64,000 bases of DNA, from contig DUCF01000066.1 of the NCBI GenBank assembly GCA_012959965.1, positions 5,886 to 69,885 on the forward strand, in the 5' to 3' direction. The notes beneath the pieces were generated by a model. The model was not told the DNA's origin. It saw only the letters and a list, made by a program, of their open reading frames with translations, and did not search any database. Made by a program: the position numbers and the translations under genes. The first letter of the stretch is position 1. The number at the start of each line of letters is the position of its first letter. Positions 10,761 to 20,513 of the stretch are shown here, piece by piece. Origin of the DNA: Candidatus Thioglobus sp. Its GTDB lineage: Bacteria > Pseudomonadota > Gammaproteobacteria > PS1 > Pseudothioglobaceae.

Positions 10761-11533
10761 GGCCCAGTTTCAATAAAGCAGCTTCACAGTATAATGCTCA
10801 CGCATTTTTACAAGATGAGATAGCGCTTCGTCTTTCAGAAAAGCTTAATGTCATTGCAATCAATCCTGGAGTGGTGATAGATTTAGGCGCAGGCACGGGT
10901 CTATTAAGCAGCAAACTCTCGCAAAAACTGCCGAACGCACAACTGGTTTGTGTTGATTTCGCCCAGCAATCATTACAATCAAACCCAGCCCAATACAAGG
11001 TTTGTGCAGATGCTCACCAGTTACCATTTGCGGATAAAAGCATTGACTTCATTGCCTCCAACCTAATGATGCAATGGTGTCCAGATTTAAAAATTCTGTT
11101 TACTGAGTGTCATCGAGTATTAAAACCTGGTGGCCTAATGCTTTTCTCAACTTTTGGCCCAGACACACTGAAAGAATTAAAGCGCAGTTGGTCTGTCGTC
11201 GACTCCGAGCCTCATGTCAACACGTTTACGGACATGCACGATATTGGCGACCAAATGCTACAATCTGGCTTTAACAACCCTATTATGGAAATGGAGACAC
11301 TCACCCTAACCTATGAAAAGGTCATCGATCTGATGCGAGACTTAAAAGGCATTGGCGCGCAAACTGTACGTAACCGCTCAAAATCATTAATGGGAAAAAC
11401 AAAGTTTAGCAAGATGATTGAGATGTATGAGGCCTATCGAAAAGAGGGCAAATTACCCGCAACTTACGAAGTAGTTTACGGCCATGCTTGGAAGAGCGAG
11501 AATAAACTCAACCAAATCGCACTAGAAAATTAA
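10748..11533 (+). CDS. bioC: Malonyl-[acyl-carrier protein] O-methyltransferase
   Basis: 261 aa; FNKAASQYNAHAFLQDEIA, VIDLGAGTGLLS, ASNLMMQWCPDL; typical BioC. Confidence 0.9.
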   Translation: MSPIRPSFNKAASQYNAHAFLQDEIALRLSEKLNVIAINPGVVIDLGAGTGLLSSKLSQKLPNAQLVCVDFAQQSLQSNPAQYKVCADAHQLPFADKSIDFIASNLMMQWCPDLKILFTECHRVLKPGGLMLFSTFGPDTLKELKRSWSVVDSEPHVNTFTDMHDIGDQMLQSGFNNPIMEMETLTLTYEKVIDLMRDLKGIGAQTVRNRSKSLMGKTKFSKMIEMYEAYRKEGKLPATYEVVYGHAWKSENKLNQIALEN

Positions 11534-11862
11534 GATACCGACTGGTTTTTTTCCAATTTAACCGCAGTGCCACAAGCAAACAACTCTGCCGAGCCTTGTA
11601 GTACTGTTGACGTGGTAAACCTGACACAAACAATGCCATCAGCGCCCATAGATTTTGCGTCAGCAATCATTCTATCGATCGATTGCTCTCTAGATTCGGC
11701 TATCATCTTAGTATATTCAGTGATTTCACCACCAATCAAAGTGCGTAAGCCCGCAAGAATGTCTTTGCCAATATGTCTCGCGCGAATGGTGTTGCCTTTT
11801 GCAAGGCCAAGCGTTTCGATAACCTGGTAATCTGAAAATGTATCTTGTGTTGTAATTAACAT
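11530..11862 (-). CDS. YbjQ/UPF0145 family (heavy-metal-binding-like) protein
   Basis: MLITTQDTFSDYQVIETLGLAKGNTIRARHIGKDILAGLRTLIGGEITEYTKMIAESREQSIDRM; internal Met preferred over the ORF start. Confidence 0.9.
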   Translation of the reverse strand: MLITTQDTFSDYQVIETLGLAKGNTIRARHIGKDILAGLRTLIGGEITEYTKMIAESREQSIDRMIADAKSMGADGIVCVRFTTSTVLQGSAELFACGTAVKLEKNQSVS

Positions 11863-11875
11863 CCCAACTCTCCTT

Positions 11876-12088
11876 TTATCTTTTAACTGTTTTTGAATAA
11901 TGATCGTCCTCTTTATTTCTAAGACGCTCAACAATAACCTTGATAATCAATAAAATAACACCCGTAGCCCCAGCAAGTGCAGATAAACCTAAGCCACCAA
12001 CTGGAACAATATCAATCACCACCAGCAGCCAACAAAATGCAGCAATGCCTAACAGTGAATAAGCCAGTCTTTCCATGGTCTTCTCCAT
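11876..12088 (-). CDS. Small two-TM membrane protein
   Basis: 70 aa with two hydrophobic segments (YSLLGIAAFCWLLVVIDIV; LGLSALAGATGVILLIIKVIV), tightly linked to the ybjQ-like gene. Confidence 0.6.
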   Translation of the reverse strand: MEKTMERLAYSLLGIAAFCWLLVVIDIVPVGGLGLSALAGATGVILLIIKVIVERLRNKEDDHYSKTVKR

Positions 12089-12116
12089 AACATGATCAGT
12101 GCATTCTACACCAGAC

Positions 12117-12968
12117 CTATATATTTAAAAGCACTTCATCACCCACTTCCACGACAGTCATCAGATTTTCGGCGCTTGAAACAATTGCATTCTGTCCAAA
12201 AATTGCATTTTTCTCATCACCACTCATATTCAATTTAGCCAATGTTGTAAGTGGCTCCTTCGAATTTCTCACAACACCGGTGTCTTGTTGGATTGTTGTA
12301 ATTTTGCAGCGAATACAAGGTTTTTTCATAGCGAACCGATAACGACCAGCCGCCTCATCAAGATAATACGAGGTTTTTTTTTCTATCTTCTCAAGCCCAT
12401 CAACAACAATATTTGGTCGAAAGCAATCCATCGTCACTGCTGATTCACCATTTAATACAAGACTGGTGTTTAAATAATCAAGACTTACACTTGAGGTGAT
12501 TAAATATGGAAACTGGTCGGAAAATGCACTTTGGGCTTGTTCAGAATTCAAGTATTTATTTGGGACTGCTCGCCTCTCATTTGGAGAAAATCTAACCAGC
12601 CTTAGAGCCGATCCCTTGTATTTTCCCAAATGACGAGTGAGCCAAATAGATACCTCTTCCCCCTCATCATACGCCTCACAGCAATCTTGCCAAACTGTTG
12701 CTTTCACCAATGTTTTCCGACCAAAATCCAGCGAAATAACTAAAGGCGTAGAATCTGTGCAATATAGTGTGAGCTTAGTTGAATCAATTTCCACCCCAAT
12801 TGTTGCCATAGATTCAATTTGGCGCTGAGTAATAAAATGATATTGATTATCGGTGATCATCCACTCTCTGTCATATTGAAAGCCATTTATACCAATTTGC
12901 GCCCGCTGAAGCGAGATTCCTGAAAGAGATTTAACAGGGTAAATATACAAATGACTGATATTAATCAT
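12117..12968 (-). CDS. MOSC domain-containing protein (YcbX-like)
   Basis: ISHLYIYPVKSLSGISLQRAQIGINGFQYDREWMITD; FRPNIVVDG; PCIRCKITTIQQDTG. Confidence 0.93.
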   Translation of the reverse strand: MINISHLYIYPVKSLSGISLQRAQIGINGFQYDREWMITDNQYHFITQRQIESMATIGVEIDSTKLTLYCTDSTPLVISLDFGRKTLVKATVWQDCCEAYDEGEEVSIWLTRHLGKYKGSALRLVRFSPNERRAVPNKYLNSEQAQSAFSDQFPYLITSSVSLDYLNTSLVLNGESAVTMDCFRPNIVVDGLEKIEKKTSYYLDEAAGRYRFAMKKPCIRCKITTIQQDTGVVRNSKEPLTTLAKLNMSGDEKNAIFGQNAIVSSAENLMTVVEVGDEVLLNI

Positions 12969-12971
12969 TAA

Positions 12972-13598
12972 TCAGTTTCTTCTATTGCTCAGCCACTGCC
13001 TGTAATTTGGGGTATGTCTATAAAGTATCAACACAAACAGAAACATAGTTGCTATTAGAAAATAGTTGTAATCTAAGTCGAGTAGTGGGGAATACCACTG
13101 CGGCTGATAATGATACGCCCAAACAGTAAAAATCGGAAACACGGCAGTGCCAACAGTAGAGGCAATAAACGGAGTCTTGTTTGAGCAGAAAAAAGCAATA
13201 CCGTACAATAACAAAGAAACCAATATCGCAATGGGTGACAAGACCAGCATAACTCCTGCACTGGTGGCAACACACTTTCCTCCCCTAAATTTTAAGAAAA
13301 CCGGATAGGCATGACCAATGACCGAACTCACGCCAATAACAATCATCAGGTTGTCTGCTAAATTAAGCCAATACTTAGCAAGGATAATGGCGAGAGCGCC
13401 TTTACTGACATCAAAGAACAAGGCCAGTGCGCCTGGAATTTTTCCGGCCGATCGGATGGTGTTAACTGCACCAACATTGCCGCTGCCTTTGGTTCGTATA
13501 TCTACTCCCCACAACTTACCAAAGAGCAAAGAAAATGGAATAGAGCCCAAAAGATAACTGAATAGCGCGATCAAAACAAATTCAATATTAAAAGTCAT
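12972..13598 (-). CDS. plsY: Glycerol-3-phosphate acyltransferase
   Basis: YLLGSIPFSLLFGKLWGVDIRTKGSGNVGAVNTIRSAGK; GHAYPVFLKFRGGKCVATSAGV. Confidence 0.95.
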   Translation of the reverse strand: MTFNIEFVLIALFSYLLGSIPFSLLFGKLWGVDIRTKGSGNVGAVNTIRSAGKIPGALALFFDVSKGALAIILAKYWLNLADNLMIVIGVSSVIGHAYPVFLKFRGGKCVATSAGVMLVLSPIAILVSLLLYGIAFFCSNKTPFIASTVGTAVFPIFTVWAYHYQPQWYSPLLDLDYNYFLIATMFLFVLILYRHTPNYRQWLSNRRN

Positions 13599-14796
13599 TA
13601 CTTGTCGCCTTCTCTAATAATAATCCCAGTCGCTTTACTTCTTTCAAAGACATGCAGTCATAACAAGGAAGATAAATCATTGACTTGATTAATTGTGCCG
13701 CCCTAGATGCAGTATACGCACTTTTTTGAGATGCATCTTCAACCGCAATTAAGCTTTGTCTAGTGGTTGCATCAAAGCCATTTTTTCTAAGCAGCGCAAT
13801 CAAGCCATCAACCTCTTGCTCTTTTTTAACAATAATAGGAAATACCCAATAAATATGACTTGCAGCACCGTCGCCCGGACAACTGTAATATTTACTGGCG
13901 AAGCTGTAGAGTATTTTTCCGCGTTCAGTTTGCGCTCGATAGCGCTGCGAACGATTATCTTTAAAGCGTCTTTTCATCACCGACATTAAAGATGAACAAG
14001 GTCTTTTTCTAATATTTTGAAAAAACCCATCACCGGAAAAACCTTTAGACCACTTATAGAGTATCTTATCGTAATCAATACTAAACCACTGGCAATATTT
14101 AACAAGTACGGCAAATGAGAAACTCAGCGTGAGGGTTTTTAGAAAGCTGTATTTAAGGATTTTTTTCAAATAACTTGACGTGCTTTGAATGGGATAGATC
14201 TTGTATGCTTTAATCATTAATTCTCTTAATGCCGTATCTTGGACTTCTAGTATTGCACCGCCCAGCGCAGTAGCCGTTTTAATGGTACCGAAACTGTACA
14301 TTGAGATATCGGTCAACTCATTAGGCTTGCAACTCTCGACGCCATAGGACTGAGCAAAGTCCTCAATCAGCAAAAGATCTCGATTTTTGACCACACTGAC
14401 AATGTCATCAATTGGACTGTGGGTGCCGAATAAGTGCGTAATAATAACCGCACAAGTGTTATCGGTAATAAGCGCCTTAACCGAGTTTGCACTGGGCAGA
14501 GTCGTGCGCTCATCTATCTCAAGGGGCACAGCAACCAAACCATGCTCTTCTATGATGCTAATCATATCCGGAATAGTGAGAGCTGAAATAAGCACTTCAC
14601 CGCCCTCCTGATAACTCAACGTTTTGAGTAATAAATCAAAGCCCGTTCTAACCGAAAAGCAGGTGAATGTCGACTGATCACCCCACTGCGCGTTGATCGC
14701 TTTTATGGTTTTGCTGAAATTGGGCGGAACAATGCACTTGCCCATGCCAAATAAGAGATCTGAATATGAAATGTCTATGCGCTTTCTAATCCACAT
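13588..14796 (-). CDS. DegT/DnrJ/EryC1/StrS-family PLP-dependent aminotransferase-like protein
   Basis: 402 aa; VLISALTIPDM, VIITHLFGTHSPID, LLIEDFAQSYG, MYSFGTIKTATALGGAIL (candidate PLP Lys). Confidence 0.8.
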   Translation of the reverse strand: MWIRKRIDISYSDLLFGMGKCIVPPNFSKTIKAINAQWGDQSTFTCFSVRTGFDLLLKTLSYQEGGEVLISALTIPDMISIIEEHGLVAVPLEIDERTTLPSANSVKALITDNTCAVIITHLFGTHSPIDDIVSVVKNRDLLLIEDFAQSYGVESCKPNELTDISMYSFGTIKTATALGGAILEVQDTALRELMIKAYKIYPIQSTSSYLKKILKYSFLKTLTLSFSFAVLVKYCQWFSIDYDKILYKWSKGFSGDGFFQNIRKRPCSSLMSVMKRRFKDNRSQRYRAQTERGKILYSFASKYYSCPGDGAASHIYWVFPIIVKKEQEVDGLIALLRKNGFDATTRQSLIAVEDASQKSAYTASRAAQLIKSMIYLPCYDCMSLKEVKRLGLLLEKATSNDF

Positions 14797-14865
14797 AGCA
14801 AGGCGATTGTAACGATTGCAACATAAAGCTCATTATAGGTTTTGCATGAGACCTATAATGATTAA

Positions 14866-15303
14866 CTATTGCCTAATAGTTGATTGATATTGGGTAATCC
14901 ACTCATCAACACTCACTTTTCTTACCAATTGAGCAATAAGCTCTAGGGGTAAGCTACTAAAGTCTTTAAAGCGAGTGCAAGATTTACTCATATCAAGTTT
15001 TCTCCTTGAGTGTTTTAGGCGCTCTACCACAAACCAGTCAAGCAACTCTGGCATGGCGTATATGCCCATGTGATAAAAACCAACAAAATGTTTTTGTGGG
15101 GCCAAATTAATAAAAGGCAGGGGTAGCTTTGGATTACAGTGACAATCCGCCGAAAAAAGACTATGTGGCACTACGTAGTCAATCATCCCAACTCGCTACC
15201 CCTCCAAGCTCTTAGGGATATTGCCTATAATTGTCTTTCTGAGCACAATAAAACCAGCTCGCCTCTCACGCGGAACTTTTGTCAAATACTCCTCAACAGT
15301 CAA
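14866..15303 (-). pseudogene. DUF1801-like protein gene interrupted by one in-frame TAG (15196-15198)
   Basis: ORF 14866..15186 (MIDYVVPHSLFSADCHCNPKLPLPFI...) continues in the same frame upstream as LTVEEYLTKVPRERRAGFIVLRKTIIGNIPKSLEG*RVGMIDY, matching the usual N-terminus of this family. Confidence 0.75.
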
Positions 15304-15324
15304 CGCTTAAGATTGCATAATTAA

Positions 15325-16338
15325 TTATAAATCACCATAATTGGTTAAAAAACCTGGCGACTCATCAGCAAGATCTTTAATGGCGACCTCAACCTCTTTG
15401 ATGGCGCTTTTGAGTTCGCCAATAATATAATTTTTATCCTTGGTAAACGGCAGTTCATCAATCAAGCGGTCAAGTCGACCTCGAGCCAACCAGGCCTTAT
15501 GGCGCGCCCATTCAGGGAGCAAAACATCGTGAGGGTCAACAGCTTTAATATCAGAAAAACGAGAGAAGTCGGGTGATGTAGTATCAAGTGGTACGTAACC
15601 ATTTACCATTGTTATACGGTCATAAACCGCCTTTAATTTCGCCCCACGATGGACAATCATGCCGCCTTGCATAACCACCATGTAACCAGGACCCGGGAAG
15701 TTAGGGCTCACAATTCGATGTTCAGGCATTGGTTGACCGTTACGGGTAATTTCTGCTACTTCGGCTTTTGTTCCCAAAAAATATTGAAATTCACCGCCCA
15801 CTTGCTCTCTTGGATCTGAAACCATCAACACATAATCCAATCCCAGCGTATCACTGTGCCATTTATCTATCGCTCGATCGAGATCATCAGGCGCATAATT
15901 ACAGTGGCCCAAATGCAATGGAATACTATGTGGCGCAACAGCAATACCGTAGATTTCTGAAAGAAATTTTGACACTTTTGGGCATAAACATAAGTCTCGC
16001 AAAAAACGAGATCGATACACACCCCCACGTAGTATGTATTGAATTCTCTCTCCACCCGTCACTGTGTATTGCCTTAACTGTTGCACAACATTCATTAATG
16101 CCGCCACACCTTCGTCTGAAAGTAGTCGCGCAACTCCAGAAATGCCGTAATCTGTAGGGCACTGTTCAATTTCAGCATCACTGTAACCAAAATCTCGTAA
16201 AGAGAGTGATTCTTTCGGATACTCTAAAGCCAAATGCTTATCTGAATTATAGGTCGGTTCATCATCCAAGTATTGATAACCTTCTGGCAAGGTTTTCGGG
16301 AATGCAATTGGTTGGTTTTTTGTTTGTTTCCTCATCAC
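15325..16338 (-). CDS. Putative Fe(II)/2-oxoglutarate-dependent oxygenase-like protein
   Basis: 337 aa; WHSDTLGLDYVLMVSD ... GGEFQYFLG ... PGYMVVMQGGMIVHRGAKL..RITMVNGYV resembles HxD...H plus downstream Arg of double-stranded beta-helix oxygenases. Confidence 0.55.
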   Translation of the reverse strand: MMRKQTKNQPIAFPKTLPEGYQYLDDEPTYNSDKHLALEYPKESLSLRDFGYSDAEIEQCPTDYGISGVARLLSDEGVAALMNVVQQLRQYTVTGGERIQYILRGGVYRSRFLRDLCLCPKVSKFLSEIYGIAVAPHSIPLHLGHCNYAPDDLDRAIDKWHSDTLGLDYVLMVSDPREQVGGEFQYFLGTKAEVAEITRNGQPMPEHRIVSPNFPGPGYMVVMQGGMIVHRGAKLKAVYDRITMVNGYVPLDTTSPDFSRFSDIKAVDPHDVLLPEWARHKAWLARGRLDRLIDELPFTKDKNYIIGELKSAIKEVEVAIKDLADESPGFLTNYGDL

Positions 16339-16464
16339 TAATCAAGTTGAAAAACTCAGATTGTAAATGACTTTAACGCCCAATATAAAAAAATCATAAT
16401 AATAACGATGTTAAATTCAACTAACCATTAAGCTTTAAGTCGAATCGTAACTCATCAGGACACC

Positions 16465-16491
16465 CAAAAAACCTTTATTGCAATGAGGCTT
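16465..16491 (-). terminator. Possible intrinsic terminator of the ABC transporter operon
   Basis: Minus-strand AGCCTCATTGCAATAAAGGTTTTTT: imperfect stem followed by a T-run. Confidence 0.4.
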
Positions 16492-16519
16492 AACATGGCT
16501 GCCAAGAGATAAATTGGCT

Positions 16520-17281
16520 CTACTGCTTAAGTCGATAGCCTGTCTTAAACATCCAGGCAACAATCGCCATACAAGCACCTAAAAATATCAGAATCATTGT
16601 CAAACTAGTTCCGATACTAACATCACTTACTTCAAAAAAGCTCCAACGAAACCCACTAACTAAATACAGTACCGGGTTGAATAAAGTCACTTTTTGCCAA
16701 AATTCTGGAAGCATACTGATGGAGTAAAAACTACCTCCCAAAAAAACCAAAGGTGTAACAATCAATAGCGGAACCACTTGTAGTTTCTCGAAATTGCCCG
16801 CCCATAGGCCAATAATAAAGCCAAACAAACTAAAAGTGATGCAAGTAAGTACTAAGAAAGACAGCATCCATATAGGATGATCGATTTGCAGCTCAACAAA
16901 AAAGCTGGCAGTAATCAAGATTACAGCCGCTAGAATGAGTGACTTGCTTGCTGCTGCGCCAACATAGCCGATTAGCACTTCGAAGAATGAAAGTGGCGCC
17001 GAGAGAATCTCGTAAATTGTGCCCGTAAATTTTGGAAAGAATATCCCAAATGAAGCATTAGAGATGCTCTGCGTCAAAATGGAAAGCATAGTTAATCCAG
17101 GCACAATAAAGAGCCCGTAAGAGACGCCTTCAATGCTGTCAATACTTGCGCCTATTGCTGCACCGAAAACAATAAAGTACAGCGCTGTAGAAATAACTGG
17201 TGAAGCAATACTTTGAAACAAAGTTTGCCAAAAACGGGTCATCTCGTTGAGATAAATCACTTTGATTGCACGGAAATTCAT
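16520..17281 (-). CDS. ABC-2 type transporter permease
   Basis: 253 aa, six hydrophobic segments; [38 protein letters not shown]. Confidence 0.93.
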   Translation of the reverse strand: MNFRAIKVIYLNEMTRFWQTLFQSIASPVISTALYFIVFGAAIGASIDSIEGVSYGLFIVPGLTMLSILTQSISNASFGIFFPKFTGTIYEILSAPLSFFEVLIGYVGAAASKSLILAAVILITASFFVELQIDHPIWMLSFLVLTCITFSLFGFIIGLWAGNFEKLQVVPLLIVTPLVFLGGSFYSISMLPEFWQKVTLFNPVLYLVSGFRWSFFEVSDVSIGTSLTMILIFLGACMAIVAWMFKTGYRLKQ

Positions 17282-18204
17282 GCCACCTCCTTCACCAAAT
17301 CAACAAAAATATCCTCGAGTGAACTTTGCGAAATTTTTAAATCGCTAAAGACTAACCCAGCCTCACTAATGGAATGAATAACGTCGGCAATGTTGGCCCC
17401 CTCCTCCGTCGTATCATACGTATATGTCACTGAGCTTCCTTTTGGTGAAAGCTCCAGGTTAAACTGGGTCAATGATTCGGGGATTGTCTCGATAACTTCA
17501 TTCAGCTCTAAAATCAATTGTTTTTTGCCAAGGCTAGCCATTAAATGGTCTTTTGTTTCCACCAAAAGCAACTCGCCATTATTAATAATACCCACTCTAT
17601 CGGCAATTTCTTCAGCCTCTTCAATATAGTGCGTTGTAAGGATAATGGTCACACCTGAAGCTCTGAGCTTGCGAACAATCGCCCACATATCTTTTCTTAG
17701 CTCCACATCAACGCCAGCTGTTGGCTCATCTAAAAATAATATTTTTGGCTCATGTGACAACGCTTTGGCAATCAATACTCGGCGCTTCATGCCTCCAGAA
17801 AGCGCCCTTAATTCATCATTCTTCTTATCAAAAAGAGACAAATCTTTCAACAGTTGCTCGAGGTATGCCTCATTTTTCTTGCAGCCAAATAAGCCACGAC
17901 TGAAATTAACAGTACTCCAAACTGTCTCGAATGCACCAATCGTTAGCTCTTGCGGGACTAATCCAATAATTTCTCTAGTTTGACGAAAGTCATTAATAAT
18001 ATCTTTACCAGCGACGGTGACAGTGCCAGCACTCGGAGAAACAATACCGCAAATCGCAGAAATAAGTGTTGTCTTGCCAGCGCCGTTTGGCCCCAGAAGG
18101 GCGAGAATTTCACCCTCTTTGATATCGAGAGAAATATTCTTTAAGGCTTCAAAACCTGTGTCATAGGTTTTGCATAGATTATCAATAGAGATGATTGGGT
18201 TCAT
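17278..18204 (-). CDS. ABC transporter ATP-binding protein
   Basis: Walker [10 protein letters not shown], signature LSGGMKRR, Walker [14 protein letters not shown]. Confidence 0.97.
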   Translation of the reverse strand: MNPIISIDNLCKTYDTGFEALKNISLDIKEGEILALLGPNGAGKTTLISAICGIVSPSAGTVTVAGKDIINDFRQTREIIGLVPQELTIGAFETVWSTVNFSRGLFGCKKNEAYLEQLLKDLSLFDKKNDELRALSGGMKRRVLIAKALSHEPKILFLDEPTAGVDVELRKDMWAIVRKLRASGVTIILTTHYIEEAEEIADRVGIINNGELLLVETKDHLMASLGKKQLILELNEVIETIPESLTQFNLELSPKGSSVTYTYDTTEEGANIADVIHSISEAGLVFSDLKISQSSLEDIFVDLVKEVA

Positions 18205-18248
18205 AAATTAGGGAATATTTTATGCAGTTTAATTTGTGCTCATTTTAC

Positions 18249-18587
18249 TCAGAGAAGCCGCGAACCATTAGCAATTTCACCGTCTGGTATTGCCAAAATG
18301 ACAGAATTATCTTTGCGGTAAAAACCAAGCACTAAACACTCGCTCATGATTGGCCCCACTTGCTTTGGTGGGAAGTTCACAACACCAAGTACTTGTTTGC
18401 CAATAAGGTCGCCCTTGTCATAAAAATCGGTTATTTGTGCACTTGATTTTTTGACACCAATTTCATCGCCGAAATCAACGGTGAGGATATAGGCAGGACT
18501 TCTCGCCTCGGGAAAATCCTGAGTTGAGAGCACCGTACCCACTCTAATGTCCACTTTTTCAAAATCTTGCCAACTTATTTCTCCCAT
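18249..18587 (-). CDS. tRNA-binding domain protein (CsaA/YgjH-like)
   Basis: MGEISWQDFEKVDIRVGTVLSTQDFPEARSPAYILTVDFGDEIGVKKSSAQITDFY. Confidence 0.92.
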   Translation of the reverse strand: MGEISWQDFEKVDIRVGTVLSTQDFPEARSPAYILTVDFGDEIGVKKSSAQITDFYDKGDLIGKQVLGVVNFPPKQVGPIMSECLVLGFYRKDNSVILAIPDGEIANGSRLL

Positions 18588-18601
18588 AATCACATTCCTA
18601 T

Positions 18602-18901
18602 TTACAGCCGATACCAAGTAAGTGGTTTACTGTTATTTCTTTTGATAACACCTTTCGCTTCAAGATCAAGCTGTACGGTTTTCATCCACCAACTGGACTT
18701 CGCACCTTCGGGAAAAAGGTCTTGTGGCAAATGCGGCTGAATCAAAACCAGCATTTCTTTTTGAGTGATGCCACTTATATCAATTGACAAAACGGCTAGC
18801 AAAGCTTCTTTCATTGCAGAATACTTAATTTTGTTCACTCGTGAAGTGCACCCAGGTACATTGATATTCTCAACAACAACTTTATCAATCATTTTTACCA
18901 A
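18602..18901 (-). CDS. DUF6958-like hypothetical protein
   Basis: 99 aa; KIKYSAMKEALLAVLS...LFPEGAKSSWWMKTVQLDLEAKGVIKR...PLTWYRL. Confidence 0.7.
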   Translation of the reverse strand: MVKMIDKVVVENINVPGCTSRVNKIKYSAMKEALLAVLSIDISGITQKEMLVLIQPHLPQDLFPEGAKSSWWMKTVQLDLEAKGVIKRNNSKPLTWYRL

Positions 18902-18910
18902 CGAGAAGGA

Positions 18911-19375
18911 TTAAAACCAACGCCGGACTTTGGCTTTGTAAGTTGTGTAGTGCTCTCTAAAATTAAGCTCCATCGCCTTTTCTTCGGGGATTATTTGCAG
19001 AAAGTTCAATACCGGTACAAATAATACAGCCAATACCAGCGAAAAGCCGTTGGCCAAAAACACGCCCCAAGCCAATAGCACACATAGCATACCCAAGTAC
19101 ATTGGGTTACGAGTATATTGATAAATTCCCGTTGTCACTAACGTTCCAGCCTTCTCAGGCTGAAGAGGGTTGACTGTGGTCTTAGCTTTCACAAAAGACA
19201 CGACACCCAGAATCGAAAACAATGCCCCGAATGAAGCAAGACCTATTGCCATAGATAATCTCACTGCTTCATCAAGCACAGACCCCGGCAAATATTGGTC
19301 GGAGACCCACATACAAAAAACAAAAAGTGCTGTCAGCATAGGTGGTGGAATTTTTGTTTCAAGACTTTTCAGCAT
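18911..19375 (-). CDS. Isoprenylcysteine carboxyl methyltransferase/phospholipid methyltransferase-like membrane protein
   Basis: GTLVTTGIYQYTRNPMYLGMLCVLLAWGVFLAN; EEKAMELNFREHYTTYKAKVRRW. Confidence 0.9.
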   Translation of the reverse strand: MLKSLETKIPPPMLTALFVFCMWVSDQYLPGSVLDEAVRLSMAIGLASFGALFSILGVVSFVKAKTTVNPLQPEKAGTLVTTGIYQYTRNPMYLGMLCVLLAWGVFLANGFSLVLAVLFVPVLNFLQIIPEEKAMELNFREHYTTYKAKVRRWF

Positions 19376-19439
19376 AATTAGTTACAAGACAACAAAGGCG
19401 GATTATTAATTCTACTCCTTCTCAAGGCGTGCAATAATC

Positions 19440-20501
19440 TTAAACAAGCAAATCCCTAATAGATTGCTCAAGTGCTCCTGTAAAGCCAGAATCGTTTCCC
19501 GGGTTGGCGGCACAATGTCCCCAGGGCGAGTCATAAGCTCTAAGCTCTGCATTCGGTATGAGTTCAGCTTCAATTTGATTGTCTGCCGGCGGAAAGTACA
19601 AATCCTGAGCGCAAGGCATGAGAATTGTCTTTGCCTTAATGGAGCTGAGCGCTTGATGATAATTACCGTTATACAGAGGCCCAACACTTATATCACCGGC
19701 TTGCCAAGTGCTTAACTTTGCCAACAAATTATTGGCATCCCAGTTCTCAGCGTGATCCTTCTCCCAATCAAGAAGCAACGCTTCAGCTGACTCGTAACCA
19801 ATCTCTTTGAACAACTCGTCTCGATAAAATGTTTGCGAAAAAGCCCAGCCGGCATATACTCTGGCAAACGCTTTTAAACCGGCAATTGGCGGCGTTGTGT
19901 AATTACCACCATCCCAATGCCCATCAGCACACAGTGCGGCTTTAACCCCTTCAAGAAACACGTGGTTATGAATTGAGGTCTTGGCAGATGCGCAAAACGG
20001 AAGTATGGTGTCAACAAAATCTGGATACTGCGCAGCCCATTGATAGGCCTGACAGCCAGCCATTGACCAGCCAGTGACAAGCGCTATGCGTTCAACATAC
20101 AGATGCTCAGTTAATAATCGATACTGGCAAGCAATATTATCCCAAAGGCTTATTTGTGGGAAGCGTGGCCCATCTTGTGGTACAGGTGTATTAGACGGTG
20201 AAGATGAGAGACCATTACCAAATAAGTTAATAGAGACAATGAAATGTTTCTTTGGATCAATCGCCCTGCCAGCGCCAAAAAAAACCTCGTTTCTTTGATG
20301 AGAGCCGGTGTAAAAAGTCGGCAAAACTACAACATTGTCTTTGTTTTTATTTAACTTACCGTATGTTTTATAAACCAAGAATGCCGCTTTCAGACACTCA
20401 CCCGACAAAAGAGAGACTGATCCTAATTCGTATTTTTTGCTATTAATCATCAAGAGTGTTTTACTTATAGGGTTGTTGTTTTTATACAGACAATCCATCA
20501 A
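19440..20501 (-). CDS. Alpha/beta-fold hydrolase of the homoserine O-acetyltransferase (MetX) superfamily; substrate unknown
   Basis: LFGNGLSSSPSNTP, nucleophile elbow VTGWSMAGCQAYQWA, C-terminal SPWGHCAANPGN; 12 bp downstream of the glnT-like gene. Confidence 0.82.
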   Translation of the reverse strand: MMDCLYKNNNPISKTLLMINSKKYELGSVSLLSGECLKAAFLVYKTYGKLNKNKDNVVVLPTFYTGSHQRNEVFFGAGRAIDPKKHFIVSINLFGNGLSSSPSNTPVPQDGPRFPQISLWDNIACQYRLLTEHLYVERIALVTGWSMAGCQAYQWAAQYPDFVDTILPFCASAKTSIHNHVFLEGVKAALCADGHWDGGNYTTPPIAGLKAFARVYAGWAFSQTFYRDELFKEIGYESAEALLLDWEKDHAENWDANNLLAKLSTWQAGDISVGPLYNGNYHQALSSIKAKTILMPCAQDLYFPPADNQIEAELIPNAELRAYDSPWGHCAANPGNDSGFTGALEQSIRDLLV

Positions 20502-20513
20502 AGTTTGCCATTA

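Noticed and set aside
15139-15324. Plus-strand ORF of 61 aa overlapping the DUF1801 region
   Set aside because: Antisense to a readable DUF1801 frame; no protein-like pattern of its own.
19440-20501. Calling the MetX-fold protein homoserine O-acetyltransferase
   Set aside because: Superfamily fits but operon context is amine nitrogen metabolism, so I kept the substrate open.
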